Source of the DNA: Kribbella jiaozuonensis
GTDB taxonomy: Bacteria > Actinomycetota > Actinomycetes > Propionibacteriales > Kribbellaceae
DNA length: 64,000 nt
Assembly: GCF_005233875.1 (NCBI RefSeq)
Contig: NZ_SZPZ01000002.1
Coordinates: 1,240,001-1,304,000 of the forward strand
Direction: 5' to 3'
Shown: positions 55,243 through 63,449 of the stretch, one piece after another
How the letters are laid out: the number at the start of each line of letters is the position of its first letter
Numbering within the stretch: position 1 is the first letter of the stretch
Translations under genes and position numbers: made by a program
Notes under the pieces: model-generated
Databases searched by the model: none
Told to the model about the DNA's origin: nothing
What the model saw: the letters and a program-made list of their open reading frames with translations, nothing else

Positions 55243-55272
55243 ATGACAACCGTGCAGGACGCCGACCGATGA
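55243..55272 (+). CDS. Nine-codon leader peptide overlapping GMC gene start
   Basis: ATG at 55243, preceded by GAGAGGA, encodes MTTVQDADR. Its TGA overlaps the GMC oxidase ATG (ATGA). The GMC gene has only a weak ribosome site of its own, so ribosomes finishing this peptide may restart there. It is too short for homology evidence. Confidence 0.35.
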   Translation: MTTVQDADR

Positions 55273-56999
55273 GCGGCTTCGACTACGACGTACTGATCGT
55301 CGGTTCGGGGTTCGGTGGCAGCGTCTCGGCGCTGCGGGCCGCGGAGAAGGGCTACCGGGTAGCGGTCATGGAGGCCGGCAAGCGCTGGAACGACGCGGAC
55401 ATCCCGAAGAGCCAGTGGCATCTGCCGGGGTTCCTCTGGTTCCCGGCGGCGGAGCTTTACGGCATTCAGAGGGTCGAGTATCTGGACGACGTCCTGGTCC
55501 TGTGTGGCGCGGGTGTGGGTGGCGGGTCGCAGGTGTATGCGAACACGCTGTACGTGCCGCCGAAGCAGTTCTTCGAGGCGCGGGAGTGGGCGAGCATCAC
55601 CGACTGGGCGGATGAGTTGGCGCCGTACTACGACCAGGCGACGCGGATGCTTGGGGCGGTGCGATATCCGTACCTGCCGACCGATGTCGACCGGGTGATG
55701 CTGCAGGTGGCGACCGAGATGGGTCGGGGCGAGACGTTCAACAAGGCACCGGTCGGGGTGTACTTCGGGAGTCCTGGCGTTGAGGCCGACGATCCGTATT
55801 TCGGCGGGGTGGGGCCTCGGCGTACGGGGTGTATCTCGTGTGGGAAGTGCAATATCGGGTGTGGTCACAATGCGAAGAACAAGCTGACGACGAACTATTT
55901 GTATCTGGCCGAGCAGGCCGGTGTGCATGTGTATGACTTGCATGAGGTGTACGACCTGCGGCCGCTCGACGGCGGCGGGTTCGAAGTACGCACGCGGCAT
56001 CCTGGGTGGGCCCAGCGGGCGGCTCGGGTTCCGCATCGGACCTATACCGCCGAGCAGGTGATTGTTTCGGCGCATGCTTATGGGTCGGCGAAGTTGTTGC
56101 TGCACATGCAGCACGAGGGCCGGTTGCGGGGTGTGTCGACCGAGCTCGGCCGGCGGGCGCGGACGAATTCGGAGCAGTTGCTGGCGATCACCCGGACCCA
56201 CAAGGAGTGGCTGGAGGATCCGGACGAGATCTGGCTGACGCCGGGGTCGGTGTCGATCACGTCGGGGGTCTGGCCGGATCCCGAGACCAGCATCGAGCCG
56301 GTGTACTGGGGTGTCGGGAACGATTTGTTCGCGTTCCTGGTCACCTACCACCAGCACGGCGCGCAGAAGCATCCGACGGCGGCCTGGTTGCAGCAGTTGC
56401 TCAAGCATCCGGGCGCCGTACTCAGCTTCGACGACGCCCGGAACTGGGCCGAGCGGACCGTCATCATGCTCTGCTCGCAGACGACCGACACCTCGATCGA
56501 GCTGTACTGGGACGACGGCGTCCTGCGCAGTCGTCATACCGGTACGCCGCCGTCGGTCCACATCCCGATCGTCGAACAGTTCGTCGACCGGATGGCGACG
56601 CGGATGAACGGGCACGAAGGCGCGTTGCCGTTCGAGGTCATCAACCGGACGGCGTCGGCGCACTTCACCGGCGGCATCCCGATCGCTGACAGCGCTGCTA
56701 ACGGCGCAGTCGACCCGTACCAGCGGGTCTTCGGTCAGCCGGGGTTGCACGTGATCGACGGCAGTGTGATGCCGGCCAACACCGGGGTGAACCCGTCGCT
56801 GTCGATCACCGCGCTCGCCGAACGCGCGCTGTCGCTGTGGCCGAACAAGGGCGACGCCGATCCCCGGCCGCCATTGGGATCCGGCTACGAGCGGGTGGCT
56901 CCGGTCATGCCGCATCGTCCGATGGTTCCGGCCGGCGCTCCGGGGGAGTTGCGGCTGGACGCGAAGAAGTCCGACGTCATCCCCGACTACCCCTATTAG
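55269..56999 (+). CDS. GMC-family oxidoreductase, cholesterol oxidase-like
   Basis: 576-residue FAD oxidoreductase. The N-terminal dinucleotide motif LIVGSGFGGSVSALRAAEKG is at residues 9-28 and the GMC segment GAGVGGGSQVYANTLYVPP at about 80-98. The C-terminal active-site region reads HVIDGSVMPANTGVNPSLSI, with Asn typical of cholesterol oxidase-type enzymes. A cysteine cluster Cys188-x2-Cys191-x2-Cys194-x3-Cys198 (GCISCGKCNIGCGHN) recurs in this GMC branch and resembles an iron-sulfur site. It would oxidise a sterol or other alcohol. A Rieske-like gene follows 13 bp later, so electrons may leave the flavin through an iron-sulfur protein (inference). Confidence 0.86.
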   Translation: MSGFDYDVLIVGSGFGGSVSALRAAEKGYRVAVMEAGKRWNDADIPKSQWHLPGFLWFPAAELYGIQRVEYLDDVLVLCGAGVGGGSQVYANTLYVPPKQFFEAREWASITDWADELAPYYDQATRMLGAVRYPYLPTDVDRVMLQVATEMGRGETFNKAPVGVYFGSPGVEADDPYFGGVGPRRTGCISCGKCNIGCGHNAKNKLTTNYLYLAEQAGVHVYDLHEVYDLRPLDGGGFEVRTRHPGWAQRAARVPHRTYTAEQVIVSAHAYGSAKLLLHMQHEGRLRGVSTELGRRARTNSEQLLAITRTHKEWLEDPDEIWLTPGSVSITSGVWPDPETSIEPVYWGVGNDLFAFLVTYHQHGAQKHPTAAWLQQLLKHPGAVLSFDDARNWAERTVIMLCSQTTDTSIELYWDDGVLRSRHTGTPPSVHIPIVEQFVDRMATRMNGHEGALPFEVINRTASAHFTGGIPIADSAANGAVDPYQRVFGQPGLHVIDGSVMPANTGVNPSLSITALAERALSLWPNKGDADPRPPLGSGYERVAPVMPHRPMVPAGAPGELRLDAKKSDVIPDYPY

Positions 57000-57012
57000 G
57001 AAGGACGCTCCG

Positions 57013-57351
57013 ATGACCGAGCTCTCGATCCTCGGCGTCGTGCAGATGGACGCGATTGCCGACGGCATGGTCGTCCCGCACTATGTTGCCGACCGCAAGC
57101 TTCGCATCGCCCTCGCGCGGGTGGACGGCAAGGTCTACGCGTTCGACGACCTCTGCACCTGCAGTGACGAGCGGTGCCCGCTCTCCAGCGGTCTGCTCGT
57201 TGGTCGCACCATCATGTGCCAGTGCCACGGCTCGCGGTTCGCCCTCGGCACCGGCGCCGTACTGCAAGGGTCGGCGGCGCCGCTGCGTGTCTACGAGGTG
57301 CGCGAGGCCGACGGAACTCTCCAAGTTCGTCTTCCTGAAGGAGGCCAATGA
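57013..57351 (+). CDS. Rieske-type 2Fe-2S protein with altered first ligand box
   Basis: 112-residue Rieske-fold ferredoxin-like protein. Box 2 is canonical: Cys69-Q-Cys71-His72-GSRF. Box 1 reads LCTCSDERCPLSSG: Cys48-Thr-Cys50 where Cys-x-His is expected, and two extra residues before Cys55. If Cys50 binds iron, the cluster would have three Cys and one His ligands. Cys55 and Cys71 occupy the disulfide positions of Rieske proteins. AGGAAGG precedes the ATG. It is probably the electron carrier for the GMC oxidase upstream or the flavoproteins nearby. Its stop overlaps the next start. Confidence 0.8.
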   Translation: MTELSILGVVQMDAIADGMVVPHYVADRKLRIALARVDGKVYAFDDLCTCSDERCPLSSGLLVGRTIMCQCHGSRFALGTGAVLQGSAAPLRVYEVREADGTLQVRLPEGGQ

Positions 57352-57863
57352 TGGTCACGCCGCTGGGTGCTGTTGTGCGCGGACTGATTGCAGGCACGGT
57401 CGGAACCGTGGCGATGGACACGCTGCTGTACGCCGAATACCGCCGTGGTGGCGGCAAGAGCGGCGTCCGCCGGTGGGAGTTCTCCGAAGACATCAAGACC
57501 TGGGACGACGCCCCGGCTCCTGCGCAGGTGGGCAGGCGGTTGTTCGAGGGCATGTTCCGTCACGAGCTCCCCAACAGCCGGGCCGCCCTGGTCAACAACC
57601 TCACCCACTGGGCGTTCGGGATCCTGAACGGCGCGGCGTACGGCGTGGTGGTCGGCTCGGTGCCGAAGGCCCGCATCTGGTACGGCGTCCCGTTCGCCGC
57701 GACCGTCTGGGGCACGGGGTACGTCGTACTGCCGGCAGCGGGTCTGTACAGCCCGATCTGGGACTACAGCATCAAGGTCCTGGCGAAGGACCTCACGGCT
57801 CATCTCGTGTACGGGCTGACGACTGCGACGGCGTACAAGGTCCTGGGGAGTCGTGATGACTGA
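57348..57863 (+). CDS. YagU/DUF1440-like membrane protein
   Basis: 171 residues. VVRGLIAGTVGTVAMDTLLY (about 9-28) is the hallmark first helix of YagU-like proteins. Further hydrophobic stretches are WAFGILNGAAYGVVVGSV (about 88-105), YGVPFAATVWGTGYVVLPAA (about 112-131) and LTAHLVYGLTTATAYKVL. Escherichia coli YagU affects acid resistance; here the function is unknown, but HdeD, another acid-related name, lies 3 kb downstream in the same run. AAGGAGG precedes the ATG, which overlaps the Rieske stop. Confidence 0.75.
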   Translation: MMVTPLGAVVRGLIAGTVGTVAMDTLLYAEYRRGGGKSGVRRWEFSEDIKTWDDAPAPAQVGRRLFEGMFRHELPNSRAALVNNLTHWAFGILNGAAYGVVVGSVPKARIWYGVPFAATVWGTGYVVLPAAGLYSPIWDYSIKVLAKDLTAHLVYGLTTATAYKVLGSRDD

Positions 57864-58131
57864 GCACCTGTCGAGCCACCATCGCGCCGTACTGCGGAAG
57901 ATCTTCCAGCATCCGGTGAGCCACAACATCGAGTGGCACGACGTGCTCTCGCTGCTCGAGGCCATCGGAACGGTCGAGCGCCGTCACGACGACAAGGTCG
58001 AGGTCACGGTCGGGTCGGAGACCGGGTTCTTCGACATACCCGCGCAGAAGGACACCGAACTCGAGGCGGTCGTCGGCATCCGTCGGCTGCTCGAGGCAGC
58101 CGGCTACTCCGAAGCCGGCGCGCCGGATTGA
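57856..58131 (+). CDS. HicA-like double-strand RNA-binding-fold small protein
   Basis: 91 residues. HHRAVLRKIFQHPVSHNIEW, then HDVLSLLEAIGTVERRHDDK and the C-terminal helix VGIRRLLEAAGY resemble the HicA-type dsRBD-like toxin fold. No HicB antitoxin gene is adjacent: the neighbours are a YagU-like gene (8-bp overlap) and the Dcu carrier gene. The conserved catalytic histidine of HicA is not clearly identifiable; HDDKVEV is the nearest match. It is more likely a domesticated RNA-binding or structural protein than a toxin. Confidence 0.6.
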   Translation: MTEHLSSHHRAVLRKIFQHPVSHNIEWHDVLSLLEAIGTVERRHDDKVEVTVGSETGFFDIPAQKDTELEAVVGIRRLLEAAGYSEAGAPD

Positions 58132-58147
58132 TCAGGAGGTCGAGCTC

Positions 58148-59479
58148 ATGTCACCGACATGGCAAGCAGTGCTGGAGGGGCTGGTTGTCCTCCTCGCCAT
58201 CTTCCTCGGGGTCCGGACCGGCGGGATCGGCCTCGGCCTGTGGGGTGCGACCGGTACGGCGGTCCTGATCTTCGTGTTCGGCGCCGACCCCGGCTCGCCG
58301 CCGATCGACGCGTTCTTCATCATCATCGCGGTGATCACGGCCTCGGCGGTGATGCAGGCCGCCGGCGGGATCGACTGGTTGGTGTCGATCGCGTCGCGGA
58401 TCATCCGGCGCAATCCGCGCAGGATCACGCTGGTCGCTCCGCTGGTGGCGTTCGCGTTCACGCTGGGCGCCGGTACGTCGAACATCTTCTTCGCGCTGAT
58501 CCCGGTCATCTACGAGACGTCGTACCGCAACGGGGTCCGGCCGGAGCGGCCGTTGGCGGCCTCGACGGTGACCTCGGCGCTCGGGATCACGGCGAGTCCG
58601 GTGTCGGCGGCGATGGCGGCGTACCTGACTCTGCTTCCCGACGACTTCACGCTGGCGGACATCCTCACGATCACGATTCCGGCTTCGATCGTGGCGTGTG
58701 TCGTGACGTCCCTTGTGCAGAACCGGATCGGTAAGAACCTGGCCGATGACCAGGAGTACCAGGCCCGGCTCCGGGCGGGCCAGGTCCCGTCACCGGCCGA
58801 GGTGGGCGCCGACCAGCATGCGGCGCTCCCGAAGACGGCTGCTCGCAGCGCCTATGTCTTCCTGGCCGCGGTCGTGGTGATCGTGGTCCTGGGCCTGTTC
58901 GACGAACTCCGGCCGACCGTGACCGTGGACAAGGTGTCCGGGCCGCTCAGCATGACCATCGTGATCGAGGTGGTGATGTTCACGGCCGCGCTCGTGAACC
59001 TGCTGTGGAACCGGGTGCCGCCGGGCGATGTGGTCAAGGAGCCGCTGATGGAGTCCGGCCTGGTCGCGGCGATCGCGCTGTTCGGTATCGCGTGGATGGC
59101 GGATACGTACCTGGTGAACAACCAGGAGACCGTGGTCAACCCGCTGGCCGACATCGTCAAGGACCACTCCTGGTTCCTCGCTGTGGCGATCTTCCTGGTG
59201 GCGGGCCTGACGACCAGTCAGTCGGCCACAACCCGCACGATCATCCCGATCGCGCTGGCGTCGTTGTCGCCGGCAACGATCACGGCGATGTGGCCTTCGC
59301 TGGTCGGCGTCTGGCTGTTCCCCGCGAACGGATCCCAGATCGCCGCGGTGAACATCGACAAGACCGGTACGACGCGATTGTCGAAGGTGCCGATCTGGCA
59401 CTCGTTCACGATCCCGATGCTGGTGTCCTGGGTCTCGGTCGTGCTCGTCGGACTATTGATCGCAAGCCTTGCGTTCTAA
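58148..59479 (+). CDS. Anaerobic C4-dicarboxylate (Dcu)-type transporter
   Basis: 443 residues with about ten to eleven membrane helices. The N-terminal LVVLLAIFLGVRTGGIGLGL, FAFTLGAGTSNIFFALIPVI and the paired C-terminal repeats (LFPANGSQIAAVNIDKTGTT) fit DcuA/DcuB-type antiporters for fumarate, malate, succinate or aspartate. TCAGGAGGTC precedes the ATG. Dcu carriers work under low oxygen in enterobacteria; here the context is a stress and redox operon with a dipeptidase, so uptake of an acidic amino acid is possible (inference). Confidence 0.82.
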   Translation: MSPTWQAVLEGLVVLLAIFLGVRTGGIGLGLWGATGTAVLIFVFGADPGSPPIDAFFIIIAVITASAVMQAAGGIDWLVSIASRIIRRNPRRITLVAPLVAFAFTLGAGTSNIFFALIPVIYETSYRNGVRPERPLAASTVTSALGITASPVSAAMAAYLTLLPDDFTLADILTITIPASIVACVVTSLVQNRIGKNLADDQEYQARLRAGQVPSPAEVGADQHAALPKTAARSAYVFLAAVVVIVVLGLFDELRPTVTVDKVSGPLSMTIVIEVVMFTAALVNLLWNRVPPGDVVKEPLMESGLVAAIALFGIAWMADTYLVNNQETVVNPLADIVKDHSWFLAVAIFLVAGLTTSQSATTRTIIPIALASLSPATITAMWPSLVGVWLFPANGSQIAAVNIDKTGTTRLSKVPIWHSFTIPMLVSWVSVVLVGLLIASLAF

Positions 59480-59491
59480 GGAGAAACAGCT

Positions 59492-60853
59492 ATGAACCGC
59501 GACGATGTGCGGAGCAAGGTCGCCGGGATGATGCCGGAACTGCTCGCCGACCTGGAGGGATTCACCAAGCTGGCGTCGATCGCGTTCCCCGGCTACCCGG
59601 CGGAACCGGTCCATCAAATGGCGGCGAAGACGGTCGAGGTCATGCGTGCGGCAGGGTTCCGCAATGCGGCGCTGCAGGAGGTGCCTGACGGGTATCCGCC
59701 GGTCTACGCGACGGTCGACGGTCCGGCGGGTTCGCCGACGGTGATGCTGTACGCGCATTACGACGTACAGCCTGCACCTCCTGAACAGAACTGGTCGTCG
59801 GATCCGTGGACGCCGACGCGGAAGGACGACGGTCGGCTGTACGGACGAGGGATCTCGGACGACAAGAGTGGGTTGGTGATCCACGCCGGCACGCTGAAGG
59901 CGTTCGACGGTACGCCGCCTTGTCACGTGAAGCTGATCGTGGAGGGCATGGAGGAGACGAACTCGAATCTGGAGGCGTTCGTCGCGGCGCACCCGGATCT
60001 GTTCCAGTGTGACGTCTTCGTGGTTGCCGACATGGGGAATCTGAAGGTGGGGGAGCCGACACTGACGACGACGCTTCGTGGCGACGTGGCCTGCGTGGTG
60101 ACGGTGCAGACGCTCGAGCATTCCCTTCATTCGGGGGTGTTCGGCGGTCCGGTGCCGGACGCGATGATGGCGCTGGCTCAGCTGCTGGCGACGTTGCATG
60201 ATGCCGACGGCAACGTTGCGGTCGAGGGTGTGTCCGGGTTCGACTGGGACGGGCTCGACTTCTCGGAGGCGGACCTCCGGGCTGGCGCCGATCTTGTGGA
60301 CGGCGTGGGCATGATCGGGACCGGCACGATCGGGTCCCGCTTGTGGTCGAGGCCGTCGATCAACGTGATCGGGCTCGACATGACCTCGGTCGACGGTTCG
60401 TCCAACGTGCTGATTCCCGAAGTACGGGCGAAGTTGTCGATGCGGATCGTCCCCGGCTCGTCTCCTAAGTCGGAGCTCGACGCGCTGGTGCGGCACCTGG
60501 AGTCGCACGCGCCGTGGGGTGCCAAGGTGACGGTGGAACGCACCAAGGAGGCAGCGCCGTTCCGCGCCGCGACCGACGGACCGGGGTACGCCGCCGCCCG
60601 TCAGGCGTTGGCCGATGCCTACGGTTCGCCGGCGGGGGAGGCGGGATCCGGCGGCTCGATCCCGCTGCTCCAGACCCTCCAACAGGCCGCTCCGCACGCG
60701 GAGTTCATCCTCTGGGGCGCAGAAGACACAGCCCAGGCCCGCATCCACGCCTCCGACGAAAGCGTCGACCCATCCGAGATCGAAGCGATGACACTCGCCC
60801 AGGTCTTCCTTCTCCAGGATCTGGCGGAAATGAAGCAAGGAGGTCAATCATGA
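59492..60853 (+). CDS. M20-family metallopeptidase (dipeptidase type)
   Basis: 453-residue cytoplasmic zinc peptidase. The metal ligands are AHYDVQP (His89, with catalytic Asp91), the bridging Asp in GRGISDDKSG (about 123), EGMEET (catalytic and metal Glu at about 154-155), VADMG (Asp180) and a C-terminal histidine in IHASDESV (about 426). An inserted dimerisation domain spans roughly 200-320. It cleaves dipeptides or acylated amino acids, carnosine-dipeptidase-like in order. AAGGAG precedes the ATG. The stop overlaps the HdeD start by 4 bp. Confidence 0.88.
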   Translation: MNRDDVRSKVAGMMPELLADLEGFTKLASIAFPGYPAEPVHQMAAKTVEVMRAAGFRNAALQEVPDGYPPVYATVDGPAGSPTVMLYAHYDVQPAPPEQNWSSDPWTPTRKDDGRLYGRGISDDKSGLVIHAGTLKAFDGTPPCHVKLIVEGMEETNSNLEAFVAAHPDLFQCDVFVVADMGNLKVGEPTLTTTLRGDVACVVTVQTLEHSLHSGVFGGPVPDAMMALAQLLATLHDADGNVAVEGVSGFDWDGLDFSEADLRAGADLVDGVGMIGTGTIGSRLWSRPSINVIGLDMTSVDGSSNVLIPEVRAKLSMRIVPGSSPKSELDALVRHLESHAPWGAKVTVERTKEAAPFRAATDGPGYAAARQALADAYGSPAGEAGSGGSIPLLQTLQQAAPHAEFILWGAEDTAQARIHASDESVDPSEIEAMTLAQVFLLQDLAEMKQGGQS

Positions 60854-61425
60854 ACACAACGAAAGAGAGTCTGATCGGGGCAGTCTCCAAGACGCTCGTC
60901 TGGCGCGGACTGCTGGCGATCGCGATCGGCGTCGTCTCGGTCGTCTGGCCGAACATCACCGTCGGCGCATTCGTGATCCTGTTCGCCGTGTACGCCTTCA
61001 TCGCGGCGGGGATGGACGCCGTACGGGCGTTCACCAGCGGCCGGGCCGGGGCCGTCATCGGGAATCTGCTGCTCTCGCTGCTGTCCCTGGCGGCCGGCGT
61101 CGTCGCGCTGGTCTGGCCGGGGCCCACGGCAACGGTCCTGACGCTGATCGTCGGCTGGTGGGCGTTGTTCACCGGTCTGGTGGAGCTCGCGATGGTGTTC
61201 ACCAGCGGGCGCCGGGCCGGGGAGCGCGCGTGGCTGATCCTGAGCGGCCTGATCTCGATCGCGTTCGCAGTCGCGTTGTTCATCCGGCCTGATCTCGGTG
61301 CGCTATCGCTGGCGACCGTCTTCGGCCTCTACAGCATCTTCTTCGGCATCAGCTCGCTCGTCGTGGCCCGCGAAGGGCACGAACTCCGGCACTCGACCGG
61401 GCGCCCCGCCGAAGCCGTTTCCTGA
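60850..61425 (+). CDS. HdeD family acid-resistance-type membrane protein
   Basis: 191 residues with six membrane helices in three pairs. The family opening VWRGLLAIAIGVVSVVWPNI (about 17-36) and the internal repeats GVVALVWPGPTATVLTLIVG and GLISIAFAVALFIRPDLGAL are clear. Homologues protect against acid stress in Escherichia coli at high cell density; the molecular activity is unknown. The ATG overlaps the peptidase stop (ATGA). It precedes the coiled-coil protein gene by 23 bp. Confidence 0.86.
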   Translation: MNTTKESLIGAVSKTLVWRGLLAIAIGVVSVVWPNITVGAFVILFAVYAFIAAGMDAVRAFTSGRAGAVIGNLLLSLLSLAAGVVALVWPGPTATVLTLIVGWWALFTGLVELAMVFTSGRRAGERAWLILSGLISIAFAVALFIRPDLGALSLATVFGLYSIFFGISSLVVAREGHELRHSTGRPAEAVS

Positions 61426-61448
61426 ACATTTGAGAGAGGACCAGAATC

Positions 61449-61886
61449 ATGAACTACACCGAGAAACTGGAAGAACTGGAGCAGCGCGTCGACGGTGCCG
61501 TCAAGGAGGTCCGGCAGGCCGCGACCGAGGACCACGAGCAGCTCGAGGCGCGCATCGACAAGCACCAGCAGAACGTGCAGTCGGCCGTCGACAAAGGACA
61601 GCAGCGGATGGGCCAGGCCGCCGACCAGCTCGACAGCAAATGGACGCAGGTCAAGACCGATGCGTCCGCGAAGGTCGCGGACCTGAAAGCCAAAATGGCC
61701 CAACGCCGCCGCGAACACGACGCCGAAGCAGCCACCACCGACGCCGACTGGGCCGAATCCGACGCCGCAGCCGCCATCGACCTGGCCTCCTGGGCCACCG
61801 ACAACGCCCGCCTGGCAATCCTCGACGCCCTCGACGCCCGAGCCTACGCCAACGACCTAACCGCCCGAGCCCACCAGTCGAACTGA
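61449..61886 (+). CDS. Coiled-coil cytoplasmic protein
   Basis: 145 residues. Continuous heptads occur from about 1 to 95 (YTEKLEELEQRVDGAVKEVR, EARIDKHQQNVQSAVDKGQQ, GQAADQLDSKWTQVKTDASA). An Ala-rich helical tail follows (AAAAIDLASWATDNARLAIL). The composition recalls apolipoprotein-like or CsbD-like stress proteins, but no family is assigned. GAGAGGA precedes the ATG. It is the last gene of the long run, followed by GC-rich hairpins. Confidence 0.72.
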   Translation: MNYTEKLEELEQRVDGAVKEVRQAATEDHEQLEARIDKHQQNVQSAVDKGQQRMGQAADQLDSKWTQVKTDASAKVADLKAKMAQRRREHDAEAATTDADWAESDAAAAIDLASWATDNARLAILDALDARAYANDLTARAHQSN

Positions 61887-62006
61887 ATACCCCCGCACGG
61901 GCTGGATAACTGAGCAAGTACCCCGCCCCCGCACGCTATGCAGGCGCTCCACCTCGTCGCTCCGCTCCTCGGACGCGCCTGCTACGCGTGCACCCACCCA
62001 CCCCCC

Positions 62007-62110
62007 CGGGCTTATCGCCCGGTACCTCCCTTGCCGGCTGCCGCCGGCGAGTTGCGGGCTGCCGCCCGCGGTGCCCTCGCTCCGCTCGGAGTCGACGGCC
62101 CCGCGGCAAG
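62007..62110. other. Multi-hairpin GC-rich intergenic segment
   Basis: Part of the 338-bp gene-free stretch 61887-62224. Perfect stems are CCGGGC-TTATC-GCCCGG (62007-62023), GCCGGC-TGCC-GCCGGC (62034-62049) and GCGGGC-TGCC-GCCCGC (62055-62070). The last two share the TGCC loop and look like copies of one element. Further CTCCG/CGGAG pairings follow to about 62110. It may be a terminator region or a repetitive REP-like element. The rest of the gap holds no credible gene. Confidence 0.55.
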
Positions 62111-62224
62111 CCGACCGGGATGAACGAGCGACGCCTGTCGTCGTGTCCTGAACACCGGCCGCATATTCGGTAACGGAGTACCCAACTATCTCGATGTCCC
62201 CTCGGGATGAGGGGGAATTACACG

Positions 62225-63394
62225 ATGCGTTTGATTGATCGGCTTCGTGGCCGAATTGCAAGTCAGAGACCGAAGCCTGCTCACGCTGCTGCTGCGCCGA
62301 CAATTCAAATGCTCGGCGGCCATGAAGATCTGGAGGTGGTCGGCGAGAGCAACTATCAGCCGGCTCTGTGGGAGATCTGCGGTAGACAGTTGGGCCAAAG
62401 GGTGCGCCACCCCATCGTCGGTGTGCTCGTCCCTGAGCCTCAGAATCCCTATGACTCGAACGCGATCGCAGTATTCGTGGAAGGGCATATCGTCGGATAT
62501 CTCGATCGGCAGACAGCATCGCTCTACATCCAGGGACTGCATGAGCTGATGGCATCGTCCGGTGCCTACATCGCGCTGGACGGTGTCGTCGTCGGAGGCG
62601 GCCACCGGACGGATGGTCCAGGACGTCTCGGTATCTGGCTGGAGCACGACCCGAGGGACTTCGGGTTGCAGCGGACGTTTCCGATGCCAGGTGGCCGGCC
62701 CGTGCCCGAGACGGGAGCGATGCGCACCGGGTTCAGCGAGGCATGGCTGACTGACGCGGAGGACGATTCCTACGATCTGTCCTGGTTCGACGAGCTGCCC
62801 GAGGCCGATCGGCCCGCGATCGCCATGTTGCGCGGACTACTGGCGACCGATCCGGATCCGATCGACCGGCACTTCCAGTTCGCCGAGCTGGAGGCACGGC
62901 TTTACCGGTGCCGGGACCTCTATGACTCAGCGCTCGACGAGTTCGATGGTGCCTGCAAGCAACATGATGCCGAGATGGAGACGATCTGCGAGGCGTTCAT
63001 GGTCAAGTGGAGCAAGGTGCCATTGCTCGAGACCTATCGTCAGATGGCGATTCGCCAGCAGAAGAAGAAGGACTGGAATGCCTGCCTCTGGTGGGCGGAG
63101 CGTGGCCTCGCCTTGTACGGCGACGCTGCAGCGCGAGAAGACGCTGTCGAAGATCTGCTCAAGCGCCGAAACCGAGCCCGTCAGAAGCTGGAGGCTGTGC
63201 CGCTGGCGAAGTCCAAATCACCTGTGGTGCCTGTCGGGTCTGCATCGTCGGTGGTTGTCGTGGCGGCCCGGGCGTCCGCGCCGGCGGATCTCGAGATCCT
63301 CGTGTGTGGGCGATGCAACGGCGAGTTCGAGCGCCTGCGTGTGCGCGGCCGCAAACCTCAATTGTGCCCGTCATGCCGGGCTGCTTCGGCATAG
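62225..63394 (+). CDS. HIRAN-domain protein with C-terminal zinc ribbon
   Basis: 389 residues. The HIRAN domain at about 35-135 shows LEVVGESNYQPALWEICGRQ, PQNPYDSNAIAVFVEGHIVG and YLDRQTASLY. A helical middle (about 190-330, with ARLYRCRDLYDSALDEFDGA) follows. A C-terminal Cys4 zinc ribbon has CGRCNGEFERLRVRGRKPQL and CPSC. HIRAN domains recognise DNA ends or damaged DNA and are normally fused to helicases or nucleases; this copy has no enzyme. The ATG at 62225 follows GAGGGGG. The first 300 bases are clearly richer in A and T than the neighbourhood, which may reflect transfer. Confidence 0.8.
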   Translation: MRLIDRLRGRIASQRPKPAHAAAAPTIQMLGGHEDLEVVGESNYQPALWEICGRQLGQRVRHPIVGVLVPEPQNPYDSNAIAVFVEGHIVGYLDRQTASLYIQGLHELMASSGAYIALDGVVVGGGHRTDGPGRLGIWLEHDPRDFGLQRTFPMPGGRPVPETGAMRTGFSEAWLTDAEDDSYDLSWFDELPEADRPAIAMLRGLLATDPDPIDRHFQFAELEARLYRCRDLYDSALDEFDGACKQHDAEMETICEAFMVKWSKVPLLETYRQMAIRQQKKKDWNACLWWAERGLALYGDAAAREDAVEDLLKRRNRARQKLEAVPLAKSKSPVVPVGSASSVVVVAARASAPADLEILVCGRCNGEFERLRVRGRKPQLCPSCRAASA

Positions 63395-63449
63395 GACCTC
63401 GACCACCGGCTGCAGTTGAAGATGTCCTCCAGGGCCTAGGCTGCCTGTC

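Noticed and set aside
54783..57068. Minus-strand frame of 761 codons
   Set aside because: Antisense to the GMC oxidase gene; Arg/His/Pro-rich shadow.
57856..58131. Type II toxin-antitoxin locus
   Set aside because: No HicB-like gene on either side; overlaps place it in a metabolic operon.
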